64,000 bases of DNA from JAEUIE01 sp046350055 (GCA_046350055.1 JAXMBC010000001.1:620001-684000), one strand, 5' to 3'. Counted from the first letter of the stretch, positions 51,282-59,423 are shown. Notes: generated by a model from the sequence alone, not told the origin. Translations and numbers: made by a program.

Positions 51282-51788
51282 ATGGCATATTATGCCATTA
51301 TGATAATACGCTTATGCATGATTATTGGAGCTGGTTTCTTGCTAGCCATCGGGTATGCACGGCAGACGCACCATGCATACCCATCTGCTCATCAGGCTGG
51401 TGCAAGTACGCAGTTTGATTGTGGCCCTGCTTCGCTTTATCTGATCTGTCGTTCACACGGTGTGATTACTTCACTTGCAGAGCTGAAGCAGCAATCATTT
51501 CTTTCCAAAACAGGCACGAATCTGATGAGTCTGAAAGTGGCAGCTGCGCATGCTGGCTTTCAAGTGGAAGGTATCAAGGCCTCCGTAACGGAACTGCATC
51601 GTCGGTTACGGGAGACGGCAGGGAGTGCCATCCTGCATTTGCCTGGCAGGCAGCATTTTGTGGTTGTGCTGGATTGCACACCGCATGCCTTCTGCATCGC
51701 TGATCCAAATACTGGCTGTGCCTACTGGGACTTTGATCAACTGGTTCAGGAAGGATGGAAAGGACATGCGCTTCTTCTCACCAGGTAG
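51282..51788 (+). CDS. Membrane-anchored C39-family cysteine peptidase, stand-alone
   Basis: 168 aa. An N-terminal hydrophobic anchor (MIIGAGFLLAIGYA) is followed by a compact C39 domain: TQFDCGPASLYLICRSHG carries the oxyanion Gln and the catalytic Cys, QHFVVVLDC the His, and ADPNTGCAYWD the Asp. No ABC transporter part. The next genes encode a DUF1573 lipoprotein, a secreted Cys-rich protein with a near-perfect double-glycine leader, and a LolA-like protein. The same gene types surround the C39 gene at 9258-9989. Start uncertain (51282, 51300 or 51318; none has a clear ribosome site). Confidence 0.78.
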   Translation: MAYYAIMIIRLCMIIGAGFLLAIGYARQTHHAYPSAHQAGASTQFDCGPASLYLICRSHGVITSLAELKQQSFLSKTGTNLMSLKVAAAHAGFQVEGIKASVTELHRRLRETAGSAILHLPGRQHFVVVLDCTPHAFCIADPNTGCAYWDFDQLVQEGWKGHALLLTR

Positions 51789-52830
51789 CAGCTTTCTCGC
51801 TGCCATCGTGACTATGGCGAGCTGCCAGCCCGCTGTAGTTCAGCCCCAGACGGTACCGACTCAGACACGTGCTGCAGTATCCGGCCCCATCAGCCTGGAT
51901 CATCCCGTTATCGATTTGGGAAAAGTGCGGCAGGGTGAAACGAAGCCGTTTTCCGTCATGGTCCGCAACCACACAGACAAGCTGCTTTCTTTTCAGGGAT
52001 TCCGTTCAACCTGCTCCTGTTCCAACCTGCAAGCAGTCCAGAAGGAGCTGCAATCTGGTGGCGAAGCCAAAGTGGAAGGAGTTTTTCGAGGACAAGGTGC
52101 CTATGGATCTTTCAACCGATCCATTGAAATACAGTGGGGAGATGTGAAACCAGTTGTCTTGACACTCACGGGTGAAGTCTATCGTGATCTGGTCATCGAG
52201 CCGGAAGGTCTTGTACTGGCACCAGAGCCACTGGCTCAGCGCGCAGATGAAGGCCAAATGGTCATTCACAATCGTGGCTCAGTACCGGTTCGATTTCAGT
52301 TGAGTGATTTACCCGCGGGTATTCAGGTAGAAGCGGCCTCCACGGCAATTGCTGCGCAAAGTTCCATGATGCTGAAGATCAAAGCACTGCCCCAACTGCT
52401 CGTGAAAGAGCAATTGCAACTGGCTGCAACCACGGATCATCCCCAGGAACATCGCATCACCATACCTCTGCTGGTGCAGCCCAGGAATTCCATTCAAGTC
52501 TATCCTCCTGCATTTCACTGGGGTTTGCTCAGCACAAAAGACTGGCAAGCACGCATGCCCTTGGACGTGAAGCTGTCAGGACCAGCATTCCGCCAGTGCC
52601 GAGTCATCCGTATTGAACTACCCGAGTACCTGCAGCAGGTGAGCCAGACCGGTTCACCTGAAAATCAGCAACACTTCCGGTTTACTGCCAGGACCGATAC
52701 GTCCCCGGCTGATCTCAACGGAAACATTGTGTTTCATCTGGAAGTCAACGGGCATTCACCAGCGAACAGGCTGGTGATTCCTCTCTCTGGTTTATTGCGA
52801 GATTCACAATCCCTGAGGAGCATGAGATGA
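51766..52830 (+). CDS. DUF1573 lipoprotein
   Basis: 354 aa from ATG 51766, overlapping the peptidase 3' end by 23 bases. A lipobox-like FLAAIVTMASC follows a short N-terminus. The Ig-like DUF1573 domain is seen in FDLGKVRQGE-type text (here IDLGKVRQGETKPFSVMVRN) and FRSTCSCSNLQAV, with its conserved Cys-x-Cys. A second similar Ig-like module follows (about 190-280). In planctomycetes and Bacteroidetes these proteins are exported; the role is unknown. The stop overlaps the next ATG (ATGA), so the Cys-rich protein is made with it. Confidence 0.82.
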   Translation: MRFFSPGSSFLAAIVTMASCQPAVVQPQTVPTQTRAAVSGPISLDHPVIDLGKVRQGETKPFSVMVRNHTDKLLSFQGFRSTCSCSNLQAVQKELQSGGEAKVEGVFRGQGAYGSFNRSIEIQWGDVKPVVLTLTGEVYRDLVIEPEGLVLAPEPLAQRADEGQMVIHNRGSVPVRFQLSDLPAGIQVEAASTAIAAQSSMMLKIKALPQLLVKEQLQLAATTDHPQEHRITIPLLVQPRNSIQVYPPAFHWGLLSTKDWQARMPLDVKLSGPAFRQCRVIRIELPEYLQQVSQTGSPENQQHFRFTARTDTSPADLNGNIVFHLEVNGHSPANRLVIPLSGLLRDSQSLRSMR

Positions 52831-53306
52831 GCGCGAGTTCCTGGCGTTGGTTGGCACTCTGCAGTCTGGGCTTTGCCGTATGGATGCTGGCGTTCCAGAC
52901 GCATCCGGTCCAGTCGTTAAGCGACGCAGAATTGCAAGAACTCTGGGGTGGGTCACCAGATATGTATTGTGGCTCCGCCAATACTCCAGACTGTGATGGG
53001 ATTTCATTGATGTGTCAGGATTTTGCACCAGGAGCTTACGATAACAGTCCTTGCGTTGCCCCAACTACCATCACCAGATACTACTCCCCGGAATCGTGTG
53101 GTTCTCCCATTTACACCACCCGGGTTTGTGGAGGAACGACTACGTTGAGTGTTGCTTGCACTGCTGCTGTCAAGTGTGTCACAAGAGTACTCAATGGCAC
53201 GCGAGTCTGTTCTGAAGGCAGCCTGGTGACCAACTACATTACGATCACGACCGACCTGCAAACCTGTCGCAATATTATCCCACGGTTTATCTTCACAGAG
53301 AATTAA
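52827..53306 (+). CDS. Secreted Cys-rich protein with double-glycine leader motif
   Basis: 159 aa. A Sec-type hydrophobic segment (WLALCSLGFAVWMLAF) is followed at residues 31-42 by LSDAELQELWGG, which fits the double-glycine leader consensus (LS..EL..I.GG) of peptides cut by C39 peptidases. The rest holds ten cysteines (MYC, PDC, LMC, SPC, ESC, RVC, VAC, VKC, RVC, QTC), an even number fit for disulfides. The start overlaps the DUF1573 stop. A stand-alone C39 peptidase lies two genes upstream and could mature it outside the cytoplasm. Confidence 0.75.
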   Translation: MSASSWRWLALCSLGFAVWMLAFQTHPVQSLSDAELQELWGGSPDMYCGSANTPDCDGISLMCQDFAPGAYDNSPCVAPTTITRYYSPESCGSPIYTTRVCGGTTTLSVACTAAVKCVTRVLNGTRVCSEGSLVTNYITITTDLQTCRNIIPRFIFTEN

Positions 53307-53342
53307 CCCCGGTGTTGTCTTTCCAGTCATCGGTAACGTGTC

Positions 53343-54443
53343 ATGACCAGCATGCTGATTCTTGCTTGGACCCTACATCTGGCAACTCAACAGCTGGCTG
53401 GTGAGCCGCTGTCGGTCCTGGAAGCAAATAGTGCTTATCGGGCGATACTGCACGCAGGCCAGGTCATGGCCACTCGGGAAACCACTGCCTTCGTATCAGG
53501 CCGCTTCGCCATTGAATATCGCCGGCCCGGTACCATTCGCCAGGTGGTTCAATCCACTGCCCAGGCCTGGTACACCCCGACTTGTCTGCATGCGGAATTG
53601 ACCTATCTGAAGCACGATGAACAAGCCACCCGTTCAACCATCATTCGTCATGGCAATGTGATCTATTCTCATCGCCGGCACGCAGATCCGAATTTGCCAC
53701 CCCTGGCTATGGCTACCTCGGTGGTGCAGCCTGACACCATTCCCACCACGCACGGATTGCTGGTGGACCCGGGCCGCTTATATCTGGAGATGTTCGTTCT
53801 GCTCAATATCTCCAAGGATCGCTTGCGCTGGTATCAGCATGCCGATGGCCTCCTTCGCATTCATCTGCTTACCTCGCAACAGCCTCAGCGAGTGGTGACC
53901 ATAGGCTGGTTCGACCCGGCACAAGGCTACCTGCCGGTCAAACAGGTTCATTATCGACACGATGACTCGCATCAAAAAACAATGACCGCCAGCTATTCCT
54001 GGCGCCTGGTGGAGAACGACTGGCACTGCATGAGCGTGGATCAGACGCTCTATGGCGACTACATCCACAATGGCGAATCCTTCACCGCACGAGCCTGCCG
54101 GTTTGATGTCGACAAACTTCAGTTGCAACCCGAACTGGACGACAAGATGTTTGGCCTGGACGCACTGAACCTGCCCCCCGATAGCCGCATTGCGGATCTC
54201 CGGAAGGATTCACCGACTCGTTGGCTTATCTATCAGCCTGATGGCGATCCCTATCAGAAGAAGCTCGATGAGATGCTCGAGGCACGCTCTCATCTGGTGC
54301 CCCCCCTGCCTTCAGGTTCGCCGCTGCTCTGGCAGTGCGTGATGTTACTCTGCCTGATTGCTCTGCCTTTGCTGCTGTTCCCCGGGATAGGGCTTCATCT
54401 CTTCCGTATCATCCACATCTCGCAACGCCTGGCTGTTCGATAA
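53343..54443 (+). CDS. Secreted LolA-like hypothetical protein, C-terminal membrane anchor
   Basis: 366 aa. Signal peptide (SMLILAWTLHLATQ), a beta-rich domain with FAIEYRRPGTIRQVV and VTIGWFDPAQGYLPVKQVH (the DP..GY strand shared with 8029-9213), and a C-terminal hydrophobic stretch (CVMLLCLIALPLLLFPGI) with a basic tail. It has the same build and neighbourhood as the two leftward proteins at 6861 and 8029, so it is the third member of the C39-associated set. Its last 99 bases overlap the convergent rnd gene. Confidence 0.7.
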   Translation: MTSMLILAWTLHLATQQLAGEPLSVLEANSAYRAILHAGQVMATRETTAFVSGRFAIEYRRPGTIRQVVQSTAQAWYTPTCLHAELTYLKHDEQATRSTIIRHGNVIYSHRRHADPNLPPLAMATSVVQPDTIPTTHGLLVDPGRLYLEMFVLLNISKDRLRWYQHADGLLRIHLLTSQQPQRVVTIGWFDPAQGYLPVKQVHYRHDDSHQKTMTASYSWRLVENDWHCMSVDQTLYGDYIHNGESFTARACRFDVDKLQLQPELDDKMFGLDALNLPPDSRIADLRKDSPTRWLIYQPDGDPYQKKLDEMLEARSHLVPPLPSGSPLLWQCVMLLCLIALPLLLFPGIGLHLFRIIHISQRLAVR

Positions 54444-55616
54444 CGAAATGAGCTGCAGCGGGGCGTTGGCCTGCAGCTTGCCAACCCGCAAGGCAAACTG
54501 GCCTTTGAGGATGGCATCGAGCTGTGGCCTAATGTGCTTCAGCCGCCAGCCTTCGTTCATCAGGGTAGGCCCGGTGCGTTCGCCCATCGCCTGCCGAATG
54601 ACACTGCGGATATCACTCATGGTGCAGACCAGGCTGAGGGAGAGCTTCATCTGCAAAGCCAGATGGCCCAGCACAACCTGCAGGTATTCCACCAGGACAC
54701 TGAGCTGAGGCGGATCGACTTCACGAGGCGGAGCCTTGGGCCACTCTTCATTCGGTACCTTGCGGCCCCGTTCCATGGCGGCCAGCAATCCTTCGAGATC
54801 ACGGCGAGCCACTCCCAGGCCACGCATGCCCTGCAGGTCAGCCGGGGTCTTGGGATCGCGCTTGATGAGGTCCACCATGATCTCATCGCGGATGAGGGTG
54901 CGAGCGGGGCGATCCAGCGACTCTGCCCGTTGCTGGCGCCAGGCAAAGAGTTCACGCAGTACGGCTAACTGCCGGGGGTACAGCCCTGCTGTGCCTTTGA
55001 CCTTCCGCCAGCGTTCGAGGTTGCTGGGAGCTTCATCCGCTGCGATGTTGGTCAGTCGCTGAAACTCCTCTGCTGCCCACTCGAGTCTGCGATGGCGTTC
55101 CAGCTTGGCTTTCATGCGATCATACAGAGGCAGCAGGAAGCGCACATCGTCATAGGCATAGCGAATCTGATGTGGTGTCAGCGGTCGCGTCCGCCAATCG
55201 GTCAGCGTTTCACTCTTGGAGAGATTGGCCCCCAGCAACTGGTTAACGAGGGCGGCATGCCCCAGCGGGTAACCCAGCCCGAGCAGCCCGGCTGCGATCT
55301 GCACATCGAAACAACGCTGAGGGGGCTTTCCGGTGGCACGGATGCATTGCCGAATCTCTTCCCGGCCTGCGTGGACAACCACTTCCACCTGACCGCTGGT
55401 CATCAGTTCCCAGAAGCTGCTCAGGTCGCCACAGGCTTGGGGATCAATGAGCAGCAAGGCATCAGCGGTGGAGACCTGAATCAGGCAGAGTTCGGGGTGG
55501 AACGATTGTTCGCCGACAAATTCGGTATCAAAGCCGATGATGCCTGCCTGGGCCAGTCGCTGCACTGCGGGGCCCAGGGCAGCGGGGCTATCGATGATCC
55601 GTTCCACAAGCGACAT
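54345..55616 (-). CDS. rnd: Ribonuclease D
   Basis: 423 aa. The DEDDy exonuclease domain has IIGFDTEFVGE (Asp, Glu), VVHAGREEI (where the second Asp is usually found) and RYAYDDVRFLLPLYD (Tyr, Asp). An HRDC domain follows (about 215-295: ELFAWRQQRAESLDRPARTL, then GMRGLGVARRDL), which binds RNA. RNase D trims the 3' ends of tRNA precursors. The C-terminal 100 residues go beyond the E. coli form. The 3' end overlaps the convergent gene 53343-54443 by 99 bases, so one of the two stops may be an extension. Confidence 0.92.
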   Translation of the reverse strand: MSLVERIIDSPAALGPAVQRLAQAGIIGFDTEFVGEQSFHPELCLIQVSTADALLLIDPQACGDLSSFWELMTSGQVEVVVHAGREEIRQCIRATGKPPQRCFDVQIAAGLLGLGYPLGHAALVNQLLGANLSKSETLTDWRTRPLTPHQIRYAYDDVRFLLPLYDRMKAKLERHRRLEWAAEEFQRLTNIAADEAPSNLERWRKVKGTAGLYPRQLAVLRELFAWRQQRAESLDRPARTLIRDEIMVDLIKRDPKTPADLQGMRGLGVARRDLEGLLAAMERGRKVPNEEWPKAPPREVDPPQLSVLVEYLQVVLGHLALQMKLSLSLVCTMSDIRSVIRQAMGERTGPTLMNEGWRLKHIRPQLDAILKGQFALRVGKLQANAPLQLISLSNSQALRDVDDTEEMKPYPGEQQQRQSNQAE

Positions 55617-55707
55617 GCTGGCCTTTCCGTGCCTCGAATTCCAAGCCTCATTGACAGGTCAAGCATACGATATGGACTAGCAGCATGCCGCACAGACGGA
55701 GACGAAC

Positions 55708-55989
55708 ATGGAAAGTCTGAACCAGATGCTTGGCCAGAAGGTAGTGCTGGACATGCGCAGCCCCTATGTGTGCATTGGCAAACTGGTGAAGGTGGAAGCC
55801 GATTTCTACCGGCTCGATGATGCGGACCTTCATGACCTCCGCGACAGCCCGACCACTCGGGAGAATTACATCGTCTCCACCAAGTACAGTGGTGTGAAAG
55901 CCAATCGCAAGCAGGTGCTCATCCGGGCCGAGGAGGTAGTCGCCATCGCCTTGTTCAGCCATGTGATCGACAACGAAGAAGATGAATAA
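55708..55989 (+). CDS. Small conserved protein, LSm-like fold possible
   Basis: 93 aa: LNQMLGQKVVLDMRSPYVCI then GKLVKVEADFYRLDDADLHD and KYSGVKANRKQVLIRAEEVVAIALF. The pattern of a short helix and five strands with G-x-L and I...V edges resembles Sm/LSm-like small barrels, and homologues appear to be common in planctomycetes. Divergent from rnd with a 91-base gap. Possible RNA-related role; inference only. Confidence 0.6.
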   Translation: MESLNQMLGQKVVLDMRSPYVCIGKLVKVEADFYRLDDADLHDLRDSPTTRENYIVSTKYSGVKANRKQVLIRAEEVVAIALFSHVIDNEEDE

Positions 55990-56629
55990 CTCCTGGAGAT
56001 ACCTCTGCACCCCCTCGTGTTCCGCGCATCTCTTACAGAATCAATGACTTACGTCATATGCCTGCGCAGTCACGGTTTCATTCAAAAGCGTAATATTCAA
56101 TCCAATGTCGTATTGCAGCCACGGTGGGTGTGAGATGGTTCAACCTCGGCGCCGCGTGTGCGCGAGTGGAGTGGATTCCGTTCCTGTCCTGCAATAATCG
56201 CATGCATTTATGCAGTGCACCTCTCAGCATCAACCCTTGCACCGCGTGTGCGCGCGAGGGATGATCGTACCATCCTGCCACAACACGAAGACAACGGGGG
56301 GTAGAGTCCCCGTGTGCCGTTCCTCCCCAGCATCGGCGTGGCCTCACGGTTATTATAGGTTTGTACACTATGGTAGTGGCTAGTGGACAAGTGCGGGAAT
56401 GGTAAGAAAAGATCAGCGGCTGATGACGGTGGGTTGAGAGAGGAATTGCATCAGGTTCGGATCAGGGAAGTCGCCGGTTCGAGGCTAGCTGCTTGACTAT
56501 GCTGGCGTCACGGGGCTATTATCTGACCTGTGTGTTTTATTCTCTGATCTGTAGGTCAGAATGCAGAACTGGTTTATCGCAATGCGGTTATTGGGATAAA
56601 CACCTGTTCGGCGGCGGAGGGGGCGGCGG
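55990..56629. other. Intergenic region before the GC-rich accessory patch
   Basis: About 640 bases without a credible gene. ACCGCGTGTGCGCG occurs near 56240, and a near copy (GCCGCGTGTGCGCG) near 56150. GTTTATC/GATAAAC (56572-56601) is a short inverted repeat just before the GTTCGGCGGC motif. Base composition rises sharply in GC from about 56.6 kb. Confidence 0.5.
56606..56620 (+). repeat. Cassette-border motif GTTCGGCGGCGGAGG
   Basis: This motif occurs at 56606, 58736 and (with GGCAGAAGG) 59985, each time 24-86 bases before a small cargo gene. The inverse GCCGAAC or ACCGAAC occurs at 57083, 58274 and 60405, at or just past the 3' ends of cargo genes. Such pairing is what integron attC-like sites look like (R'' and R' boxes), but GTTCGGC departs from the usual GTTRRRY. 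Confidence 0.4.
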
Positions 56630-57100
56630 ATGGCGGGACAACGGCGTGTGATCGGCGGGGTCTTGAAGGTGCCGCTCGGCGACCGCTGGCACGGCTATGC
56701 GTGGACGCTCGCGGAGGTGGACTTCGCCTTGTTCGACCTGTGGACCGACGCCGATGTACCGGTGCCTGAGGTGGTCGCGCACCCGGTTGCCTTCCGGGTC
56801 GGGGTCAATAGCTCCGCGTACCTCGACGGGCGGTGGCCGCGAGTCGGCAAGGTGGCCCCGCCGCCGGAGCTGCTGGCCCCGGTGCCGAAGTTCATCCAGG
56901 ATCCGATCACTGGCCGGTTCTCGATCTACCTGGCCGGGGACATCCGTCCGGCCACCCGCGCCGAGTGCGTCGGACTGGAGCGGTGTGCGGTGTGGGCACC
57001 GGAGCACGTCGAGGACCGGCTCCGGGACCACTTCGCCGGCCGCCCGTGCAAATGGGTGGAGTCGTTGGCGATGGCCCCGGACGCCGAACCAGTAGTGTAG
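56630..57100 (+). CDS. Imm26-family immunity-like protein
   Basis: 156 aa with GGCGGAGG upstream. The start AGQRRVIGGVLKVPLGDRWH, then YAWTLAEVDFALFDLW, and later FRVGVNSSAYLDGRWPRVGKV, follow the Imm26 immunity protein pattern (V.IPLGDGWH.YA...DFAFFD). Imm26 proteins neutralise polymorphic toxins. No toxin gene is nearby, so it is probably an orphan immunity gene. The codon use is far more GC-rich than that of neighbours, which suggests transfer. The C-terminus (DAEPVV) is encoded by the border motif GCCGAAC. Confidence 0.75.
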   Translation: MAGQRRVIGGVLKVPLGDRWHGYAWTLAEVDFALFDLWTDADVPVPEVVAHPVAFRVGVNSSAYLDGRWPRVGKVAPPPELLAPVPKFIQDPITGRFSIYLAGDIRPATRAECVGLERCAVWAPEHVEDRLRDHFAGRPCKWVESLAMAPDAEPVV

Positions 57101-57298
57101 GCTGGGTCGAGCGCAACACATAAGAGGCAAGAGGATTCTTGCGGCATTAAGCTCGCCCCACCTTGCGATAGAGATTCACTACATGATTTCAGGTAGTTTC
57201 CGTGGAGTGGCACTGCTCTGTCGCTGGTGTGCGGTGGGGCGTGCTTGACGTCGCAAGAGCAAGATCGCTACGAAGCCTTAGCGCTCGACCCAACCTAC
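57097..57298. repeat. Inverted 18-bp repeats flanking 166 bp
   Basis: GTAGGCTGGGTCGAGCGC at 57097-57114 is the complement, with one mismatch, of GCGCTCGACCCAACCTAC at 57281-57298. GTAGG-TGGGTCGAGCGC-type palindromes are dispersed in many planctomycete genomes. The pair overlaps the 3' end of the Imm26-like gene and lies before the next gene, which argues for ATG 57326 rather than 57227 as its start. Confidence 0.65.
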
Positions 57299-57325
57299 CT
57301 GACTGTCTTGGGGAGACAACCCGAC

Positions 57326-58342
57326 ATGCCAAAGCGACACGGAATATTCCAGAGCATCCCGACCGGGCTCCCGAAGGGAACGAGGCTTACCATCGACCAA
57401 GTTCCCGTTTTCCGCTACGGGATCTGGCAGGTGTTCGAGGCCCTGCGCGCCGGCCCGTTCCTGCCGATGTCCGACCGCGGCAGGCCGGCCAAACTCGAAC
57501 AGCACTTCGGGGCGGTGAGCCATCGATTTGTCTACAGCCTCCAGCATCTCAATAGACTCATGCAACTGATGGCGGCCAATTTCGAATGCAAGCCATTCGC
57601 CCTCGACTCACAACAGATCTACCTGGAAGCAGGATGCCAAGCTGACCACGTCCTGACCTATCTGAACATGATTGTCGATGACATTGCCCAAGTGATCGTC
57701 CTCGCCACTGGGGTAACAGACCCGAAGCAGCGTACGGAGAGCATGGGAGATCTGAAACACCCCGCCGTCATAGGGCTTTCGGCTCTGGCCCCCGTTCACG
57801 ATCTGCTCATCGAAATGAACAATCCGGGAACATGGTGGGAACTCGCCTTTAAACCGCATCACGGGGCACGCCAGCTGTTGATCCACAACCACTACGTCGT
57901 TACCTTCAACGGGGCCCAATCACCTGGCGGGCCGATGGAGGCCAAAGCGAACTTGATCTCCGCGTACCAGGAGCCCACGATCGACCACGATTTCTTCAGG
58001 TTGCTCCGGGACATCCTCACGAGTCTTTGCGAATGGCTCGATCGGCTGGAAGACGCGCTGGTCAGGCACCTCCAGACGCTCAACTCCACCTGGAAGCCGT
58101 TGCCACAATGCCCATGCATCCACCTCGGACTTGGGCTCCCCATGTCCGGTGTGTCCTATCACCCGCTGTACTTCCCTCTTCCCCTGTGCGACGGAGCCGA
58201 TCCGCTGCCCTGGACCTATGGACCGCCCGTGCGCGAAGGCGCGGAGCCTCCCCAGTTGGAGAAATCATCAGATGCCGAACCCCTCTATAGCCCTGGTCGT
58301 CAAGCCTCCGATCCTTCTGCGCAGCCAGATTCCGCCAAGTAG
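57326..58342 (+). CDS. Hypothetical protein, 338 aa
   Basis: 338 aa from ATG 57326 (MPKRHGIFQSIPTGLPKGTR); the open frame back to 57227 passes through a dispersed repeat. It is a soluble, mainly helical protein with no signal. Middle segments such as HDLLIEMNNPGTWWELAFKP and NPGTWW-type aromatic clusters recur. The last 23 residues (from DAEPLYSPGRQ) are encoded by a 36-bp repeat also found at 60406-60442, so the true C-terminus was probably elsewhere before that repeat was joined. No family recognised. Confidence 0.55.
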   Translation: MPKRHGIFQSIPTGLPKGTRLTIDQVPVFRYGIWQVFEALRAGPFLPMSDRGRPAKLEQHFGAVSHRFVYSLQHLNRLMQLMAANFECKPFALDSQQIYLEAGCQADHVLTYLNMIVDDIAQVIVLATGVTDPKQRTESMGDLKHPAVIGLSALAPVHDLLIEMNNPGTWWELAFKPHHGARQLLIHNHYVVTFNGAQSPGGPMEAKANLISAYQEPTIDHDFFRLLRDILTSLCEWLDRLEDALVRHLQTLNSTWKPLPQCPCIHLGLGLPMSGVSYHPLYFPLPLCDGADPLPWTYGPPVREGAEPPQLEKSSDAEPLYSPGRQASDPSAQPDSAK

Positions 58343-58393
58343 TGGAACAGCCTCGGCGTGACAACATCTGGTACGAACTCTGCAATCGCTTCG

Positions 58394-58491
58394 CCCGGGT
58401 GCCGTAGTCTGGTCGTACTCGACCTGACTATGCCGGAACCTTGGATACCTCGGCATAGCCAGGGTGAGTACACCCAGGCTATGGTACCCGA
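58394..58491. repeat. REPIN-like palindromic doublet, copy A
   Basis: Two 30-nt hairpins, 58403-58432 and 58454-58483. Each has a 7-bp arm, a symmetric 1x1 mismatch, a 5-bp arm and a 4-base loop (TACT in the first, AGTA in the second). The second is an inverted, sequence-diverged copy of the first. The outer flanks CGGGTGCC and GGTACCCG are also inverted (one mismatch). Confidence 0.85.
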
Positions 58492-58634
58492 GCGTATTGC
58501 ATGGTGGTTTTTCGGTTCGCTACTAACGTGCAACGCTTCCCGAAAGCGAGCGCGGCGAATACGACAGCTACATAGGCGTGACCGAATACGCATAACCCGG
58601 GGCTGAAGCTGACCGGGGCCGCCATCCTGGTTTG

Positions 58635-58734
58635 CCCAGATGCCATAGTCTGGTCGTACTCGACCTGACTATGTCGTATCCTGGAAGCGCCCCGGCATAG
58701 CCAGGGTGAGTACACCCAGGCGATGGCACCCGGG
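58635..58734. repeat. REPIN-like palindromic doublet, copy B
   Basis: Hairpin 1 at 58644-58673: CATAGTC-T-GGTCG, loop TACT, CGACC-T-GACTATG. Hairpin 2 at 58696-58725: CATAGCC-A-GGGTG, loop AGTA, CACCC-A-GGCGATG. Arms pair fully in hairpin 1 and with one mismatch in hairpin 2. A 22-base spacer separates them. The GTTCGGCGGC border motif follows two bases later. Confidence 0.85.
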
Positions 58735-58735
58735 C

Positions 58736-58750
58736 GTTCGGCGGCGGAGG
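58736..58750 (+). repeat. Cassette-border motif GTTCGGCGGCGGAGG
   Basis: Identical to the motif at 56606-56620. Here it directly follows REPIN copy B and precedes the membrane-protein gene at 58822 by 86 bases. The gap 58343-58821 otherwise holds REPIN copies A and B and no credible gene. Confidence 0.4.
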
Positions 58751-58821
58751 GGGTGGCGAACTAGTATTGATGGCGAAACGCGAGTCGGTCACTCAGCAAC
58801 TCTAATCGTCGCGAGGTGCAA

Positions 58822-59370
58822 ATGAAAGCCTCACTTCTAGTCCTCGCTTCGACAGCGGCTGCGGCGGTAGTCGCGTTATGCGCTGGTCACGCTTTTGGCT
58901 ACCGCGAGGACGTCGCGTGCGCGGCTGGAGGTCTTGTCGGTCTCGTCGTGTCGAACGCTCTATTGCCGCACGTCCGGAAAAGTGCCGACCCAAACGATAT
59001 CCGTCTGGCTCGCACCGCTTCGATCCCGCTCATAGCGGTGTACGTTCTCATCCCGGTAGTCAGTTTCGCCTTCATCGGTTGGCTCACCGGGCACCTGCAT
59101 GATCACGGGTCGAAAGCCGGTGCGCTGTCGGGAAGCCTCGGCGGCGCGATCCTCGCGGTTCTCGTTCCGCTGGTTCGAGGGGAGTCGTTCCTGGCACTGA
59201 AAAAGGGAGTGCTCGTATTCATTGTGTTCGTGCTGATCGCGATGCTTGGTGCTGTCGTTTGGGTGATGTACTTCACGGAGATGCGTTACTGGTACGAACT
59301 ATCAAAGGTGTTAGGCTTTTCAGACCTTGTGCTGCCGGGTGTGGTCGTACTCAACCTGACTATGTCGTAA
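58822..59370 (+). CDS. Hypothetical membrane protein, 3' end formed by a REPIN
   Basis: 182 aa from ATG 58822 (GCGAGG upstream; a GTG lies six bases earlier). It has five hydrophobic segments, among them LLVLASTAAAAVVALCAG, GLVGLVVSNALL, IPLIAVYVLIPVVSFAFIG, ALSGSLGGAILAVLVPLV and GVLVFIVFVLIAMLGAVVW. The last 12 codons (LPGVVVLNLTMS-stop) are read from REPIN copy C, so the native C-terminus was probably lost when the repeat was inserted. No family recognised. GC-rich codon use as in the neighbouring cargo. Confidence 0.6.
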   Translation: MKASLLVLASTAAAAVVALCAGHAFGYREDVACAAGGLVGLVVSNALLPHVRKSADPNDIRLARTASIPLIAVYVLIPVVSFAFIGWLTGHLHDHGSKAGALSGSLGGAILAVLVPLVRGESFLALKKGVLVFIVFVLIAMLGAVVWVMYFTEMRYWYELSKVLGFSDLVLPGVVVLNLTMS

Positions 59371-59423
59371 TCTTGAAGCGCCCCGGCATAGCCAGGGTGA
59401 GTACACCCAGGCTATGGCACCCG
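59335..59423. repeat. REPIN-like palindromic doublet, copy C (partly deleted)
   Basis: The first hairpin has lost its left 7-bp arm (CCGGGTG joins TGGTCG directly) and has a CAACC arm; the second, 59387-59416, is intact (CATAGCC-A-GGGTG, AGTA, CACCC-A-GGCTATG). The left part supplies the stop codon (TAA 59368-59370) of the gene at 58822. Confidence 0.85.

Noticed and set aside
56140..56260. Two ACCGCGTGTGCGCG-like copies as a regulatory pair
   Set aside because: Only two short CG-rich copies with different flanks; not enough to claim a site.
57227..57325. 33-residue N-terminal extension of the 338-aa protein
   Set aside because: It runs through a dispersed 18-bp inverted repeat and has no ribosome site.
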